Below, in pieces: positions 1 through 8,300 of a stretch of DNA of 46,928 nt; the stretch's first letter is position 1, and every line of letters starts with the position of its first letter. Under the pieces are notes generated by a model that was not told the DNA's origin, searched no databases, and was given only the letters and a program-made list of their open reading frames with translations. A program made the translations under genes and the position numbers. Source of the DNA: Paracoccaceae bacterium (GTDB taxonomy: Bacteria; Pseudomonadota; Alphaproteobacteria; Rhodobacterales; Rhodobacteraceae); NCBI GenBank assembly GCA_024639125.1, contig JAHEJA010000009.1, positions 1-46,928 of the forward strand, given 5' to 3'.

Positions 1-829
1 CGCGTTCTTGGATAGTGCGCAAAACGGGTAGCAATTGATCCATGTCGTGGCCGTCTATTGGGCCGATATAGCTAAAACCCAAAGCTTCGAACAGGGTGCC
101 GCCAACGGCCATACCTTTTAATAGGTCTTTGGCGCGCTTGGCCCCTTCACGGAAAGGTTCAGGAAGGAAGCTAATCGCACCCTTTGCGGCATTTTTGAAA
201 TCATGCAAAGGGGCGCCCGCATAAAGCTGAGACAAATAAGACGACAAAGCCCCCACAGGCGCAGCAATAGACATTTCATTATCGTTTAAAATGACGATCA
301 ATCGTTTCTTGAGATGCCCTGCATGGTTCATGGCCTCGTAAGCCATACCAGCCGTCATGGACCCATCGCCGATTACGGCAATAGCATCACCCAAGCCAGC
401 ATCACAAGATCCGCCCAAATCGCGCGCTGTTGCAAACCCCAAAGCGGCACTAATGGACGTGCTGGAATGGGCGGCCCCAAAGGGATCATAGGGCGATTCA
501 GATCGCTTTGTGAACCCCGACAGACCATGCTTTTGGCGCAAGGTTCGAATACGATCACGGCGTCCAGTCAAGATTTTATGTGGATAGCATTGATGCGATA
601 CGTCCCAAATGATTTTGTCTTTGGGAGTTTGAAACACCGCATGCAGGGCAACCGTCAATTCAACTACACCCAGACCAGCCCCCAAATGACCGCCTGTTTC
701 GGACACAGCGGAAATTGTCTCAGCCCGAAGTTCATTGGCCACTTGGACCAATTGCGCAGTGCTTAAACCCTTTAGATCGGCGGGCGATTTAATGGTGTCT
801 AATATTGGCGTAATGGGTCGATCGCTCAT
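1..829 (-). CDS. dxs: 1-deoxy-D-xylulose-5-phosphate synthase, N-terminal part (cut by window edge)
   Basis: Dxs condenses pyruvate and glyceraldehyde 3-phosphate to DOXP in the cytoplasm, the first step of the non-mevalonate isoprenoid pathway, using thiamine diphosphate. Reading leftwards from the ATG at 829 gives 276 uninterrupted codons. They include the thiamine-binding stretch [13 protein letters not shown], the early [16 protein letters not shown] segment and YIGPIDGHD near the edge, all typical of Dxs. A full protein is near 640 residues, so rather more than half lies outside the window. It is the last visible gene of a minus-strand operon, 15 bases downstream of ispA, which acts later in the same pathway. 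Identity is sure; completeness cannot be judged. Confidence 0.95.
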   Translation of the reverse strand, partial: MSDRPITPILDTIKSPADLKGLSTAQLVQVANELRAETISAVSETGGHLGAGLGVVELTVALHAVFQTPKDKIIWDVSHQCYPHKILTGRRDRIRTLRQKHGLSGFTKRSESPYDPFGAAHSSTSISAALGFATARDLGGSCDAGLGDAIAVIGDGSMTAGMAYEAMNHAGHLKKRLIVILNDNEMSIAAPVGALSSYLSQLYAGAPLHDFKNAAKGAISFLPEPFREGAKRAKDLLKGMAVGGTLFEALGFSYIGPIDGHDMDQLLPVLRTIQER

Positions 830-844
830 GATGTGCCTCTGACT

Positions 845-1714
845 TTAATTATCGCGTGCAATAATGAATGCAGCGGTTTCTTGCAAGGTAATAGCCTTGG
901 CCCCATAAATTGAAACAGCGTCACAGGCATCATTCACCAAATCACGCGCACGCTGTTTTGCCTGATCTAAGCCGAGCAAGGAAACGAAGGTTGCTTTTCC
1001 GGCGGCTTCGTCTTTTTGCAAGCGTTTTCCGGCTTTTTCGGCATCACCCTCGATGTCTAGGATATCATCTGCGATCTGAAACGCCAAACCAATTGCACGC
1101 GCGTATTGTGCCAATGCAGCTGTGTCTTGTTGCGCAAGGACCGCACCAGCGGTGGCAGACCAAGAAATCAGCGCACCTGTTTTCCCGTCTTGTAATTCTG
1201 TGATCTTATCCAATGTCAAAGGAGTCTGCGCCGTTTCAGCCGCAATATCAAGGGCTTGCCCCAAAACCATACCACCTGCGCCTGCGGCTTGCGCCAATCG
1301 AAGGGCCAGTGTGGCCCGCACATCGGCTATTGGGCTCGTTTCAGGATTAAGGCACCATTCAAAGCCAATAGTTTGCAAAGCATCGCCAGCCAACACGGCT
1401 GTTGCGTCGTCCCATTTGACATGCACAGTCGGCTGACCACGCCGCAGGTCATCATCGTCCATGCAGGGTAAATCATCGTGAATTAGGGAATAGGCATGCA
1501 CCGCTTCTATCGCGGAACCGGGCCAAATTGCCTGAGCCGCAGGAATATCAAAAAGTTCAGCACTTTCCATAACCAGAAATGCACGCAGACGTTTACCCCC
1601 CTGCATCGCGTAGCGCATTGCCTGAACCACATCGGTCTGACCCAAGGGCGCTAGGGCAACATCCACATGGGCTTGCACTGCCGCTGCCGTTTGGGTTAAC
1701 CGCGATTGAAACAT
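845..1714 (-). CDS. ispA: Geranyl/farnesyl diphosphate synthase (short-chain polyprenyl synthase)
   Basis: This cytoplasmic enzyme joins IPP to DMAPP and GPP to give farnesyl diphosphate, the precursor of quinones, carotenoids and undecaprenol. The 289 residues carry the first aspartate-rich motif DDLPCMDDDD at about residues 80-89 and the second, DDILDIEGD, at about 216-224, plus the GGKRLR substrate segment at 39-44. The two residues between the Asp pairs of the first motif are typical of bacterial FPP synthases. Length is normal. The ATG lies one base after the xseB stop, so translation is probably coupled, and dxs follows 15 bases downstream. Confidence 0.94.
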   Translation of the reverse strand: MFQSRLTQTAAAVQAHVDVALAPLGQTDVVQAMRYAMQGGKRLRAFLVMESAELFDIPAAQAIWPGSAIEAVHAYSLIHDDLPCMDDDDLRRGQPTVHVKWDDATAVLAGDALQTIGFEWCLNPETSPIADVRATLALRLAQAAGAGGMVLGQALDIAAETAQTPLTLDKITELQDGKTGALISWSATAGAVLAQQDTAALAQYARAIGLAFQIADDILDIEGDAEKAGKRLQKDEAAGKATFVSLLGLDQAKQRARDLVNDACDAVSIYGAKAITLQETAAFIIARDN

Positions 1715-1715
1715 A

Positions 1716-1958
1716 TCACATTCCTTCGACAGGCGTTGTGCCCGTAGGGGTTCCTTGTGCGTCCAAAGTGATCGCTGCGACTTTTTCTTCGGCTTCTTTT
1801 AGCTTGTCTTCGCAACGCTTTTTCAACTCGGCACCCCGCTCATAGAGCTTGATGGAATCTTCCAAGGCCACATCTCCGCGTTCCAATTTGCTAACGACTT
1901 GTTCTAATTCGCTCATCGCTTGTTCAAAGCTCATTTCGGCTACGGGTGTGTTTGTCAT
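1716..1958 (-). CDS. xseB: Exodeoxyribonuclease VII small subunit
   Basis: XseB is the small subunit of exonuclease VII, which degrades single-stranded DNA together with XseA. The 80-residue protein has the family pattern: SFEQAMSELEQVVSKLE near the start, then LEDSIKLYERGAELKKRC and a charged helical tail. Its ATG overlaps the stop of the upstream hydrolase gene by four bases, and ispA starts one base after its own stop. The xseB-ispA-dxs order is common in proteobacteria. XseA is not in the window. Confidence 0.93.
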   Translation of the reverse strand: MTNTPVAEMSFEQAMSELEQVVSKLERGDVALEDSIKLYERGAELKKRCEDKLKEAEEKVAAITLDAQGTPTGTTPVEGM

Positions 1959-2881
1959 TTAACGGCCTCAATTAATTGTTCAACATGTGCTTTGGCAGAC
2001 TGCGCCAATGCTGATAAATCATAACCACCTTCCAAAGTGGATACCACCCGTCCATGGCAAGTTTGATCAGCAATGTCACAAAGCTGCCCTGTGAGCCAAG
2101 CAAAATCTTCTGTTGTCCAGTTAAGTTGCGCCAAAGGATCATCGGTGTGTGCATCAAACCCAGCCGAGATCAGGATCAAATCGGGTTTAAAGTCACGCAG
2201 CCTTGGGAATACGGTTTCCGAATAAATACGACGCATGACTGCGCCATCGCTTTCGGGGGGTAAGGGGACGTTCAGAATATTATCATAGGCACCCGTTTCT
2301 GATGCTTCGCCTGTACCGGGCCACAACGGCATTTGCTGGCTCGTGATCACCAAAGCGCGTTTTTCATCATACAATAGGTCTTGGGTGCCATTCCCATGGT
2401 GGACATCAAAATCAACCACAGCAACCCGTTTCAACCCATGAAAGTCTAACGCGTGCTTTGCCCCCAATGCCACATTACCGAAAAAGCAAAATCCCATCGC
2501 AGTTGATGTTTCAGCATGGTGTCCCGGGGGTCGAACCGCCACAAAGGCATTTGGTGCCTCGCCTCCTAACACCATATCAACAGCTTTTAGCACGCCACCC
2601 GCAGCGCGATAGGCCGCGTCCAGCGACCCTGCGCTCATGTCTGTATCGCCATCAACCTGAATAATTCCAGTGTTCGGCAACGCATTGCGCAACCCCTCGA
2701 TATATTCCTTGGGATGGACACGCAGCAAATCATCATCCCCTGCCATTGGCGCCCCAACGCGATGTAAATCCAAAGGCGCAAGCGCGTGCAAGATATGTTC
2801 AAGCCGAGCAACCTGTTCTGGGTGTCCTGGGGGTGTGACATGCAACAAACAATCCGCATGCGTTACGAGAGCAGTTTTCAT
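1955..2881 (-). CDS. Histone-deacetylase-family zinc amidohydrolase
   Basis: The 308-residue protein belongs to the class II histone deacetylase / acetoin utilisation / acetylpolyamine amidohydrolase superfamily. Visible active-site landmarks are RPPGHHAE (tandem His at about 121-122), VVDFDVHHGNGTQ (Asp and His zinc ligands at about 157-161), SAGFDAHTDDPL with the third ligand Asp, and LEGGYDL near the C-terminus. Bacterial members remove acetyl groups from proteins or acetylated polyamines; the substrate here cannot be told from sequence. It is the first gene of the xseB-ispA-dxs operon and overlaps xseB by four bases. Length is normal and all zinc ligands look intact. Confidence 0.9.
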   Translation of the reverse strand: MKTALVTHADCLLHVTPPGHPEQVARLEHILHALAPLDLHRVGAPMAGDDDLLRVHPKEYIEGLRNALPNTGIIQVDGDTDMSAGSLDAAYRAAGGVLKAVDMVLGGEAPNAFVAVRPPGHHAETSTAMGFCFFGNVALGAKHALDFHGLKRVAVVDFDVHHGNGTQDLLYDEKRALVITSQQMPLWPGTGEASETGAYDNILNVPLPPESDGAVMRRIYSETVFPRLRDFKPDLILISAGFDAHTDDPLAQLNWTTEDFAWLTGQLCDIADQTCHGRVVSTLEGGYDLSALAQSAKAHVEQLIEAVK

Positions 2882-2976
2882 CAGCTTTCCTTTGGATCAG
2901 AGTGGCGTTGGCGCCGTTTCTGCCATAAGGATAGGGCGATACTGTTTCCGAGACAATCCATAGAAACCATGGCCTT

Positions 2977-3846
2977 ATGACAAATTTATTTCGCCCCTCT
3001 CCTCAGCTTGCTTTGATCCTGATCACCATGATTTGGGGGGGGACGTTTTTAACGGTGCAAACCGCCTTGGACTATGGTGAACCGCTTTACTTTATTGCGA
3101 TCCGCTTTGGCTCAGCGGCTATTTTCATGGCCTTTATCCTGCGCCAAGATCTGTTCCGCATCACACGTCAGGATGTGTTGGCAGGAACCTTTATCGGTGT
3201 CTTTCTGTTCTTGGGCTATACGTTGCAAACCTATGGCTTGAAAAGCATCACGTCTAGTAAATCCGCGTTCATTACGGCCTTTGCTGTGCCCTTGATTCCA
3301 GTGCTGCAATGGATTGTGTTCAAAGATCGGCCACGTTTCAGCAGCTGGATTGGGATCGCCTTGGCGTTTGCGGGATTGATCCTAATTGCAGGCCCATCCG
3401 GAGGGGAGGCTGCATTTTCTATTGGTGTTATCCTGACAATCCTAAGTGCGATAGCAGTCGCATTAGAAGTCATCCTAATTGGATGGTACGCTGGCAAAAT
3501 TGATGTACGGCGGGTGACGTTTTTACAGCTCTTGGTGGCGTCGGTTATTGCAGCCGTGTTGATTCCAGTTATGGGCGAACCTGTGCCTCATAGCCTTGGT
3601 ATTTTTGCTGGCCTTGCCATTTTATTAGGACTGGCCAGCGCCGTTATTCAAGCAACCATGAACTGGGCACAAAAATCCCTATCACCGACACGCGCCACAA
3701 TAATCTATTCTGCGGAACCTGTCTGGGCAGGGATCATAGGGCGCATCGCCGGTGAACGGCTACCCTCTGCTGCGCTTGTGGGGGCCGCGTTGATTATCTC
3801 GGCGATGCTGATAAGTGAGCTATCAAGCACCAAAAAGGATCAATAA
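2977..3846 (+). CDS. DMT-superfamily (EamA) transporter
   Basis: The 289-residue inner membrane protein has about ten hydrophobic segments arranged as two EamA repeats. The first repeat opens with ALILITMIWGGTFLTVQTAL and the second contains the typical SLSPTRATIIYSAEPVWAGI stretch. This family exports amino acids, nucleobases or other small metabolites; no substrate can be assigned. It is transcribed divergently from the HDAC-like operon and its stop codon overlaps the convergent cobO stop by seven bases. No strong ribosome binding site precedes the ATG, so the start is less certain than the gene. Confidence 0.85.
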   Translation: MTNLFRPSPQLALILITMIWGGTFLTVQTALDYGEPLYFIAIRFGSAAIFMAFILRQDLFRITRQDVLAGTFIGVFLFLGYTLQTYGLKSITSSKSAFITAFAVPLIPVLQWIVFKDRPRFSSWIGIALAFAGLILIAGPSGGEAAFSIGVILTILSAIAVALEVILIGWYAGKIDVRRVTFLQLLVASVIAAVLIPVMGEPVPHSLGIFAGLAILLGLASAVIQATMNWAQKSLSPTRATIIYSAEPVWAGIIGRIAGERLPSAALVGAALIISAMLISELSSTKKDQ

Positions 3847-4436
3847 TCGACGCCTTTCATCGCTTTGATCCCAGCTTGGAATGGGTGTTTGATTTCTTGG
3901 ATTTCGCTAACCAAATCGGCGTAATCGCAAATTTCTGGCTTCGCGTCGCGTCCTGTCAACACAACAGAGGTTTTGCTGTTTCGCGACTTTAGGCCATCTA
4001 AAACCGTTTCCGTGTCCAGATAGTCATATCGCAGAGCGATGTTCACTTCGTCCAAGACAACCAAATCATAGTCTCCACTAGACATCAGCGCGCATGCTTT
4101 TTCATAAGCCTTTGTAGCAGCAGCAATGTCGCGGTCTTTGTCCTGGGTGTCCCAGGTGAAACCTTCGCCCATGGTGAACCAATCCACCATATCGAGCTGA
4201 TCAAAAAACCGTTTTTCGCCCGTGTCCCATGTTCCCTTGATGAACTGAACGACGGCGACTTTGTGCCCCCATCCCAGCGCGCGGATAACAACACCAAACG
4301 CAGAACTGGATTTGCCCTTGCCGTCGCCCGTGTGAACCAAGACCAAGCCCCGATCCGAAATATCACGCTCTGCGATTGCAGCACGATGAACTTTTTGCAT
4401 TTGCTTCATTTTGGCTTTGTGATCAGTCGTGTCCAT
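3840..4436 (-). CDS. cobO: Cob(I)yrinic acid a,c-diamide adenosyltransferase
   Basis: CobO/BtuR moves the adenosyl group of ATP to reduced corrinoid in adenosylcobalamin synthesis or salvage. The P-loop GDGKGKSS sits at about residues 37-44, followed by AFGVVIRALGWGHKVAVVQFI and LDEVNIALRYDYL, all diagnostic. I chose the ATG at 4436 because AGGAG lies six bases upstream, whereas the longer reading frame to 4466 has no such site and reaches the hairpin in front. The product is 198 residues, normal for the family. No other cobalamin gene is visible, and I saw no cobalamin riboswitch in the short upstream gap. Confidence 0.93.
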   Translation of the reverse strand: MDTTDHKAKMKQMQKVHRAAIAERDISDRGLVLVHTGDGKGKSSSAFGVVIRALGWGHKVAVVQFIKGTWDTGEKRFFDQLDMVDWFTMGEGFTWDTQDKDRDIAAATKAYEKACALMSSGDYDLVVLDEVNIALRYDYLDTETVLDGLKSRNSKTSVVLTGRDAKPEICDYADLVSEIQEIKHPFQAGIKAMKGVDY

Positions 4437-4455
4437 CTCTGTCTCCTGAATGAGA

Positions 4456-4480
4456 AAGGGCGCCAATCACAGGCGCCCTT
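4456..4480 (-). terminator. Hairpin terminator at the end of the Pot-type operon
   Basis: A perfect 9-base stem (AAGGGCGCC / GGCGCCCTT) with a 7-base loop lies between the last permease stop (4507) and the cobO start (4436). On the minus strand it is followed by TTTCTCATT, a modest T-run. It probably ends the importer transcript before cobO. Confidence 0.75.
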
Positions 4481-4506
4481 GTGTTTCTATGCCCTGTGCG
4501 TCGCGC

Positions 4507-5733
4507 TTAGCCAGGGGACATTCCGCGCAGCCGCTCTGAACGACGACGCAAGATTTCCAATGTAGCAAGCAGCATAATCGACAAGGCAACAAGGATCGTC
4601 GCAACCGCTAGAATTGTTGGGCTGATCTGTTCACGCAAACCTAGGAACATTTGCCAAGGCAATGTTTTTTGGCTCGCCGATCCGATAAACATCACGACGA
4701 CAACTTCGTCAAACGATGTAATAAAGGCAAACAATCCACCAGAAATAACACCGGGCAAAATCAACGGCATCTGTACGCGGAAGAACGTGGTCACAGGTCC
4801 AGCGCCCATATTTGCAGCTGCGCGTGTCAAGGATCGATCAAACCCAACCAAAGTTGCCGTCACAGTGATAATCACGAACGGAATACCCAAGACGGCATGC
4901 GCCAAAATCACTTTGACGTAACCAACGAAATCTTTGTTCATACCAAGGCTGTTCTCCATGAAACCGCCTAGGTCGGAATAAAAGAAATACATACCTGTGG
5001 CTGAAATGATCAAAGGAACGATCATTGGCGAAATCAAAATCGCCATGATCGCACGTTTTGCTGGCACGTGACTTTGGCTAAGGCCGATCGCCGCAAGAGT
5101 GCCAAGCGAAACAGAAATCACCGTCGCAATCGGAGCAATTTTAAGCGAGTTCCAGAAGGATCGCAGCCATTCACCGTTGGAATCTTCACGCAGACCAAGG
5201 AAGTCTTGGTAGTGCTTTAATGAATAGCCTTCAGGATCAAGCCGCAGCATCTTGTCCGTAAACGTAAAGAAGTCTTGGGCGTTGAACGACAAAGGCATCA
5301 CAACCAGAATAGGGGTAATCAAGAACACAAAGATCGAACCACAGATCACATAAAAGGTGTAATGCCAAAGGACTTGACCAGGGGTTAGATACGGCAGGAG
5401 TTTGGCGCGGTAGCGACCTTCGTAGATCCAGTAGATAAACCAAATCGAAAACCAACCAAACAAGCCAGCCAACAAAATACCAATATTTCCAGCGGCAAGA
5501 TAGCCCAACACAATTGAGCCAACGATGTGGAACCAGCGGACCATACGTTCGTTATCGAACAAATTAACGTAAACACATGCCAAGCCCGCCAAAGCGATGG
5601 CGCCCATGAAGAAGCCAAGGGTGGTTGACCCAAAGGATGTTCCAACGAACATGCCAGCAATGGCACCAACGATTGCAACGATCGGCAATACAAAGGTCAT
5701 TGGTTTACGAGAAATAGGTGTAAGTGCAGCCAT
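4507..5733 (-). CDS. ABC importer permease, PotC type, with N-terminal membrane extension
   Basis: This is the second inner-membrane subunit of a spermidine/putrescine-family importer. The 408 residues have the binding-protein-dependent permease core with an EAA loop (RAAANMGAGPVTTFFRVQMP). PotC proteins are usually near 260-280 residues; here about 115 extra residues at the N-terminus hold roughly four hydrophobic segments (about 13-30, 36-57, 65-84 and 84-104) before the usual first helix near 125-148. An AGGA seven bases before the ATG supports the start. It follows the first permease gene by four bases and is the last gene of the operon. Related extended permeases exist in alphaproteobacteria. 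The substrate is inferred from the neighbouring ectoine genes only. Confidence 0.88.
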   Translation of the reverse strand: MAALTPISRKPMTFVLPIVAIVGAIAGMFVGTSFGSTTLGFFMGAIALAGLACVYVNLFDNERMVRWFHIVGSIVLGYLAAGNIGILLAGLFGWFSIWFIYWIYEGRYRAKLLPYLTPGQVLWHYTFYVICGSIFVFLITPILVVMPLSFNAQDFFTFTDKMLRLDPEGYSLKHYQDFLGLREDSNGEWLRSFWNSLKIAPIATVISVSLGTLAAIGLSQSHVPAKRAIMAILISPMIVPLIISATGMYFFYSDLGGFMENSLGMNKDFVGYVKVILAHAVLGIPFVIITVTATLVGFDRSLTRAAANMGAGPVTTFFRVQMPLILPGVISGGLFAFITSFDEVVVVMFIGSASQKTLPWQMFLGLREQISPTILAVATILVALSIMLLATLEILRRRSERLRGMSPG

Positions 5734-5737
5734 GATC

Positions 5738-7009
5738 TTATCCTAACTTCACATTGTCGATGCCGACGATTTTGTCATATGCCCAATAAAGCACCAAGAC
5801 CACCGCCAAGAGAATAGCGCCAAGTGCAGCAGCAAGCCCCCAGTTTAATGATTTTGAAATGTGATAGGCAATGCGGTTTGAAATAAACACACCGTCTGTA
5901 CCACCAACGATTTCAGGCGTGATATAATAACCAATCGCCAAGATGAACACGAGGATCGAACCCGCACCAATTCCCGGAATGGATTGCGGGAAGTAAACGC
6001 GCCAAAACGCCGTCCAATTCGTTGCCCCCAAAGATTTGGCCGCGCGCAAATAGGTTGGCTGGATCGTTTGCATTACGGAATACATAGGCAGGATCATGAA
6101 CGGCAACAAAATATGCGTCATAGCAACGATTGTACCGAATTGATTGTTGATGATTTCCAACCGGTTATCATCCGCAACTATGCCAAGCCAGACCAATACT
6201 TCGTTGATCACGCCCTGCTGTTGAAGCATCACTTTCCAAGCAGATGTCCGCACCAAAAGCGAGGTCCAGAAAGGTAATAACACAAGGATCATCAAAAGGT
6301 TCGCTGAACGCGCAGGAAGGTTCGCCAAGATCCAAGCAACCGGATAGGCCAACAGGATACAGCACCCCGTGATAATCAACGACATCTTCAACGTACGAAT
6401 GAACAACGTGATCAGAATTTGCTTATCTTCTGGCTGTGCAGCAATACCCTGAGGTGTTTTCTGCATATCAATCGCATTCAAAAAATAACCGCTGGTGTAC
6501 TTGGATGAATGGGTCTTGATCGCGGCCCAGGTTTCGATTTCACCCCAGCCTTTGTGCGCTTTTATCAGCTTTTCTTTAAAGGGGCCGTCAGTGACAGGGT
6601 CCCAATTTTTCACTTTGCGCCCAGATTGACGGAACATCGACGAAAGACCCGTCTGCTCATAGTTCAATCTAGAACCCAATTTTGTATGTTCTTTGTTTTT
6701 GACCGCTTGCACGAGGTCAGCAGCAAAGGCGGCATACACAGCTTCATCAGGAAGTTCACCGGAGTTCGCATCCCAGTTTTGAATTTCGACAACGGTTTGT
6801 GGCAATATTTCACCGACCATTTCGTTGTCAACAGACCGCATTAACATGCTCGCAATCGGCATGATAAAGGTCAAAATCACGAATAACAAAAGCGGAGCAA
6901 CAAGCATCAACGCTCTGATTTTTTGGCGACGTAATGCGCGCGCTAAGCTGCGCTTAAGAGGCGTTCCATCCGCAGCCAACATTGGCCCAGAATCGGTCGT
7001 ATCACTCAT
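5738..7009 (-). CDS. ABC importer permease, PotB type, with large periplasmic insert
   Basis: This is the first inner-membrane subunit of the Pot-type importer. The 423 residues begin with a first helix at about 33-57. A hydrophilic stretch of about 140 residues (58-200) follows before the second helix at 203-228; ordinary PotB proteins are near 280 residues and lack it. The EAA loop LRAAKSLGATNWTAFWRVYFP marks contact with the ATPase. By topology the insert should face the periplasm, where it could contact the binding protein or ligand. GGGGA lies a few bases before the ATG. It stands between the binding-protein and PotC-type genes. Confidence 0.88.
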   Translation of the reverse strand: MSDTTDSGPMLAADGTPLKRSLARALRRQKIRALMLVAPLLLFVILTFIMPIASMLMRSVDNEMVGEILPQTVVEIQNWDANSGELPDEAVYAAFAADLVQAVKNKEHTKLGSRLNYEQTGLSSMFRQSGRKVKNWDPVTDGPFKEKLIKAHKGWGEIETWAAIKTHSSKYTSGYFLNAIDMQKTPQGIAAQPEDKQILITLFIRTLKMSLIITGCCILLAYPVAWILANLPARSANLLMILVLLPFWTSLLVRTSAWKVMLQQQGVINEVLVWLGIVADDNRLEIINNQFGTIVAMTHILLPFMILPMYSVMQTIQPTYLRAAKSLGATNWTAFWRVYFPQSIPGIGAGSILVFILAIGYYITPEIVGGTDGVFISNRIAYHISKSLNWGLAAALGAILLAVVLVLYWAYDKIVGIDNVKLG

Positions 7010-7048
7010 ATTGTCCCCGTATTTTTATAGGATTTTTGTATCAAGCGT

Positions 7049-7075
7049 GGCGAAGGGCGCAAAACGCCCCCCGCC
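7049..7075 (-). terminator. Stem-loop between binding-protein and permease genes
   Basis: On the minus strand, GGCG-x2-GGGCG pairs with CGCCC-x2-CGCC around a short loop, in the 82-base gap between the binding-protein stop and the first permease. A weak T-rich stretch (ACAAAAATCC) follows about 15 bases on. Such intra-operon hairpins often protect the binding-protein mRNA or partly stop transcription so that the binding protein is made in excess. The exact role is inferred. Confidence 0.6.
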
Positions 7076-7091
7076 AAAGTCTTAGACGATA

Positions 7092-8183
7092 TTATTTCGC
7101 CAACCATGCTTGGAATTTCGCGTCGATATCGTCGCGATAATCTGCCCAGAACTCATAGTTATACAAGAATGTGTTCTTAGCGTTGTTTGGATCTGTTGGC
7201 ATGTGTGGCGCCATGTCGATGCCAAGTGATTCATGCTTACCAACCAACGGAGCTGATGATTTACGTGCAGGACCGTAAGAGATGTATTTCGCTTGGTCTG
7301 CTAGACGCTGAGTGTCTGTCGCGAACATGATGTAGTCCAATGCGCGCGCTTGACGCTCTGGGCTTAGGCCCGCTGGGATGATCCAACCGTCAAGGTCAAA
7401 TACTTGTGCGTCCCAAAGCATCGCAACTGGTTGTTTTTGCTCTTCGATTACAGAGAACAAACGACCGTTGTATGTTGAACCCATGATGACTTCGCCATCA
7501 GCCAAAAGCTGAGGTGTGTCAGCACCGGCGTTCCACCAGATTACGCTGTCACGGATTGTGTCAAGCTTTGCAAGCGCTTGGTTTTGACCTTCTTCAGTTG
7601 CAAGAACGTCATAAACGTCTGCTTTTGCAACGCCGTCACAAAGCAATGCCCATTCCATGTTGTTGATTGGACGCTTTTCCAATGAACGCTTGCCTGGGTA
7701 TGCTTCTAGATCGAAAACTGCACAAACGTCTGTCGGAGGTGTGTCACCAACTAGGTCAGTACGATACCCGAATGTTGTTGAGTAAACGATCTGTGGAATG
7801 AAGCAGCTGGATACCAATAGGTCGCCAAAGTCTTCTGACGCAGATGTTCCGTCAGGAGCGGCTGCAAGCTGTGTGTCTGGATCGATTTCTAGCGCAAGAC
7901 CTTCGTCACATAGACGCATCGCATCCGCTGCAACAACGTCAACGACGTCCCAAGTTACGTTGCCCGCTTCGTTCATCGCGCGCAATTTAGCAACCGCTTC
8001 TGCTGAGCTGTCATCATTGATGATGTTCACGCCAGTTTTCGCGGAATATGGTTCGTGGTATGCTTTAAGTTGTGATTTAGAGTAAGCGCCGCCCCATGAT
8101 ACGATTGTCATATCGTCGGCCATCGCTGCGCCAGCTGCAACTGTCAAAGCTGTAGTGGCAAGAAGTGTTTTGGTGAATTTCAT
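7092..8183 (-). CDS. Periplasmic substrate-binding protein, PotD-like
   Basis: This is the periplasmic receptor of the Pot-type importer. The start at 8183 has GGGAG seven bases upstream and gives a clear Sec signal peptide (MKFTKTLLATTALTVAAGAAMA, cleavage after AMA); a longer frame to 8240 would spoil the signal. The mature domain opens with MTIVSWGGAYSKSQ, the type II (PotD/Fe3+) binding-protein pattern, and holds a VIWWNAGADTPQLLADGEV segment typical of the family. The 363-residue length is usual. Ligand residues cannot be read with confidence. Placement downstream of eutB-eutC-aminotransferase suggests an ectoine-related ligand rather than a polyamine; this is inference. Confidence 0.87.
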   Translation of the reverse strand: MKFTKTLLATTALTVAAGAAMADDMTIVSWGGAYSKSQLKAYHEPYSAKTGVNIINDDSSAEAVAKLRAMNEAGNVTWDVVDVVAADAMRLCDEGLALEIDPDTQLAAAPDGTSASEDFGDLLVSSCFIPQIVYSTTFGYRTDLVGDTPPTDVCAVFDLEAYPGKRSLEKRPINNMEWALLCDGVAKADVYDVLATEEGQNQALAKLDTIRDSVIWWNAGADTPQLLADGEVIMGSTYNGRLFSVIEEQKQPVAMLWDAQVFDLDGWIIPAGLSPERQARALDYIMFATDTQRLADQAKYISYGPARKSSAPLVGKHESLGIDMAPHMPTDPNNAKNTFLYNYEFWADYRDDIDAKFQAWLAK

Positions 8184-8300
8184 GTCATTCTCCCTAGAAC
8201 ACCCGTTTTTTAACTTAGTAGAGCCGGCCGTAACGGGCAAATCGAACCAACCCCTTGTAACCGCACCCCATATTGGGATGCGACTTTCCCTATTTATTCA

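Noticed and set aside
373-558. 61-codon minus-strand open frame inside dxs
   Set aside because: It is out of frame with the continuous Dxs reading frame that covers 2-829 and is a shadow of it.
3840-3846. Overlapping stop codons of convergent genes (also at 28664-28667 and 44423-44437)
   Set aside because: Short convergent overlaps are normal in compact alphaproteobacterial genomes and need no special explanation.
4437-4506. Possible cobalamin riboswitch before cobO
   Set aside because: The gap is only 70 bases and is occupied by the terminator hairpin of the importer operon; no B12-box-like sequence is visible.
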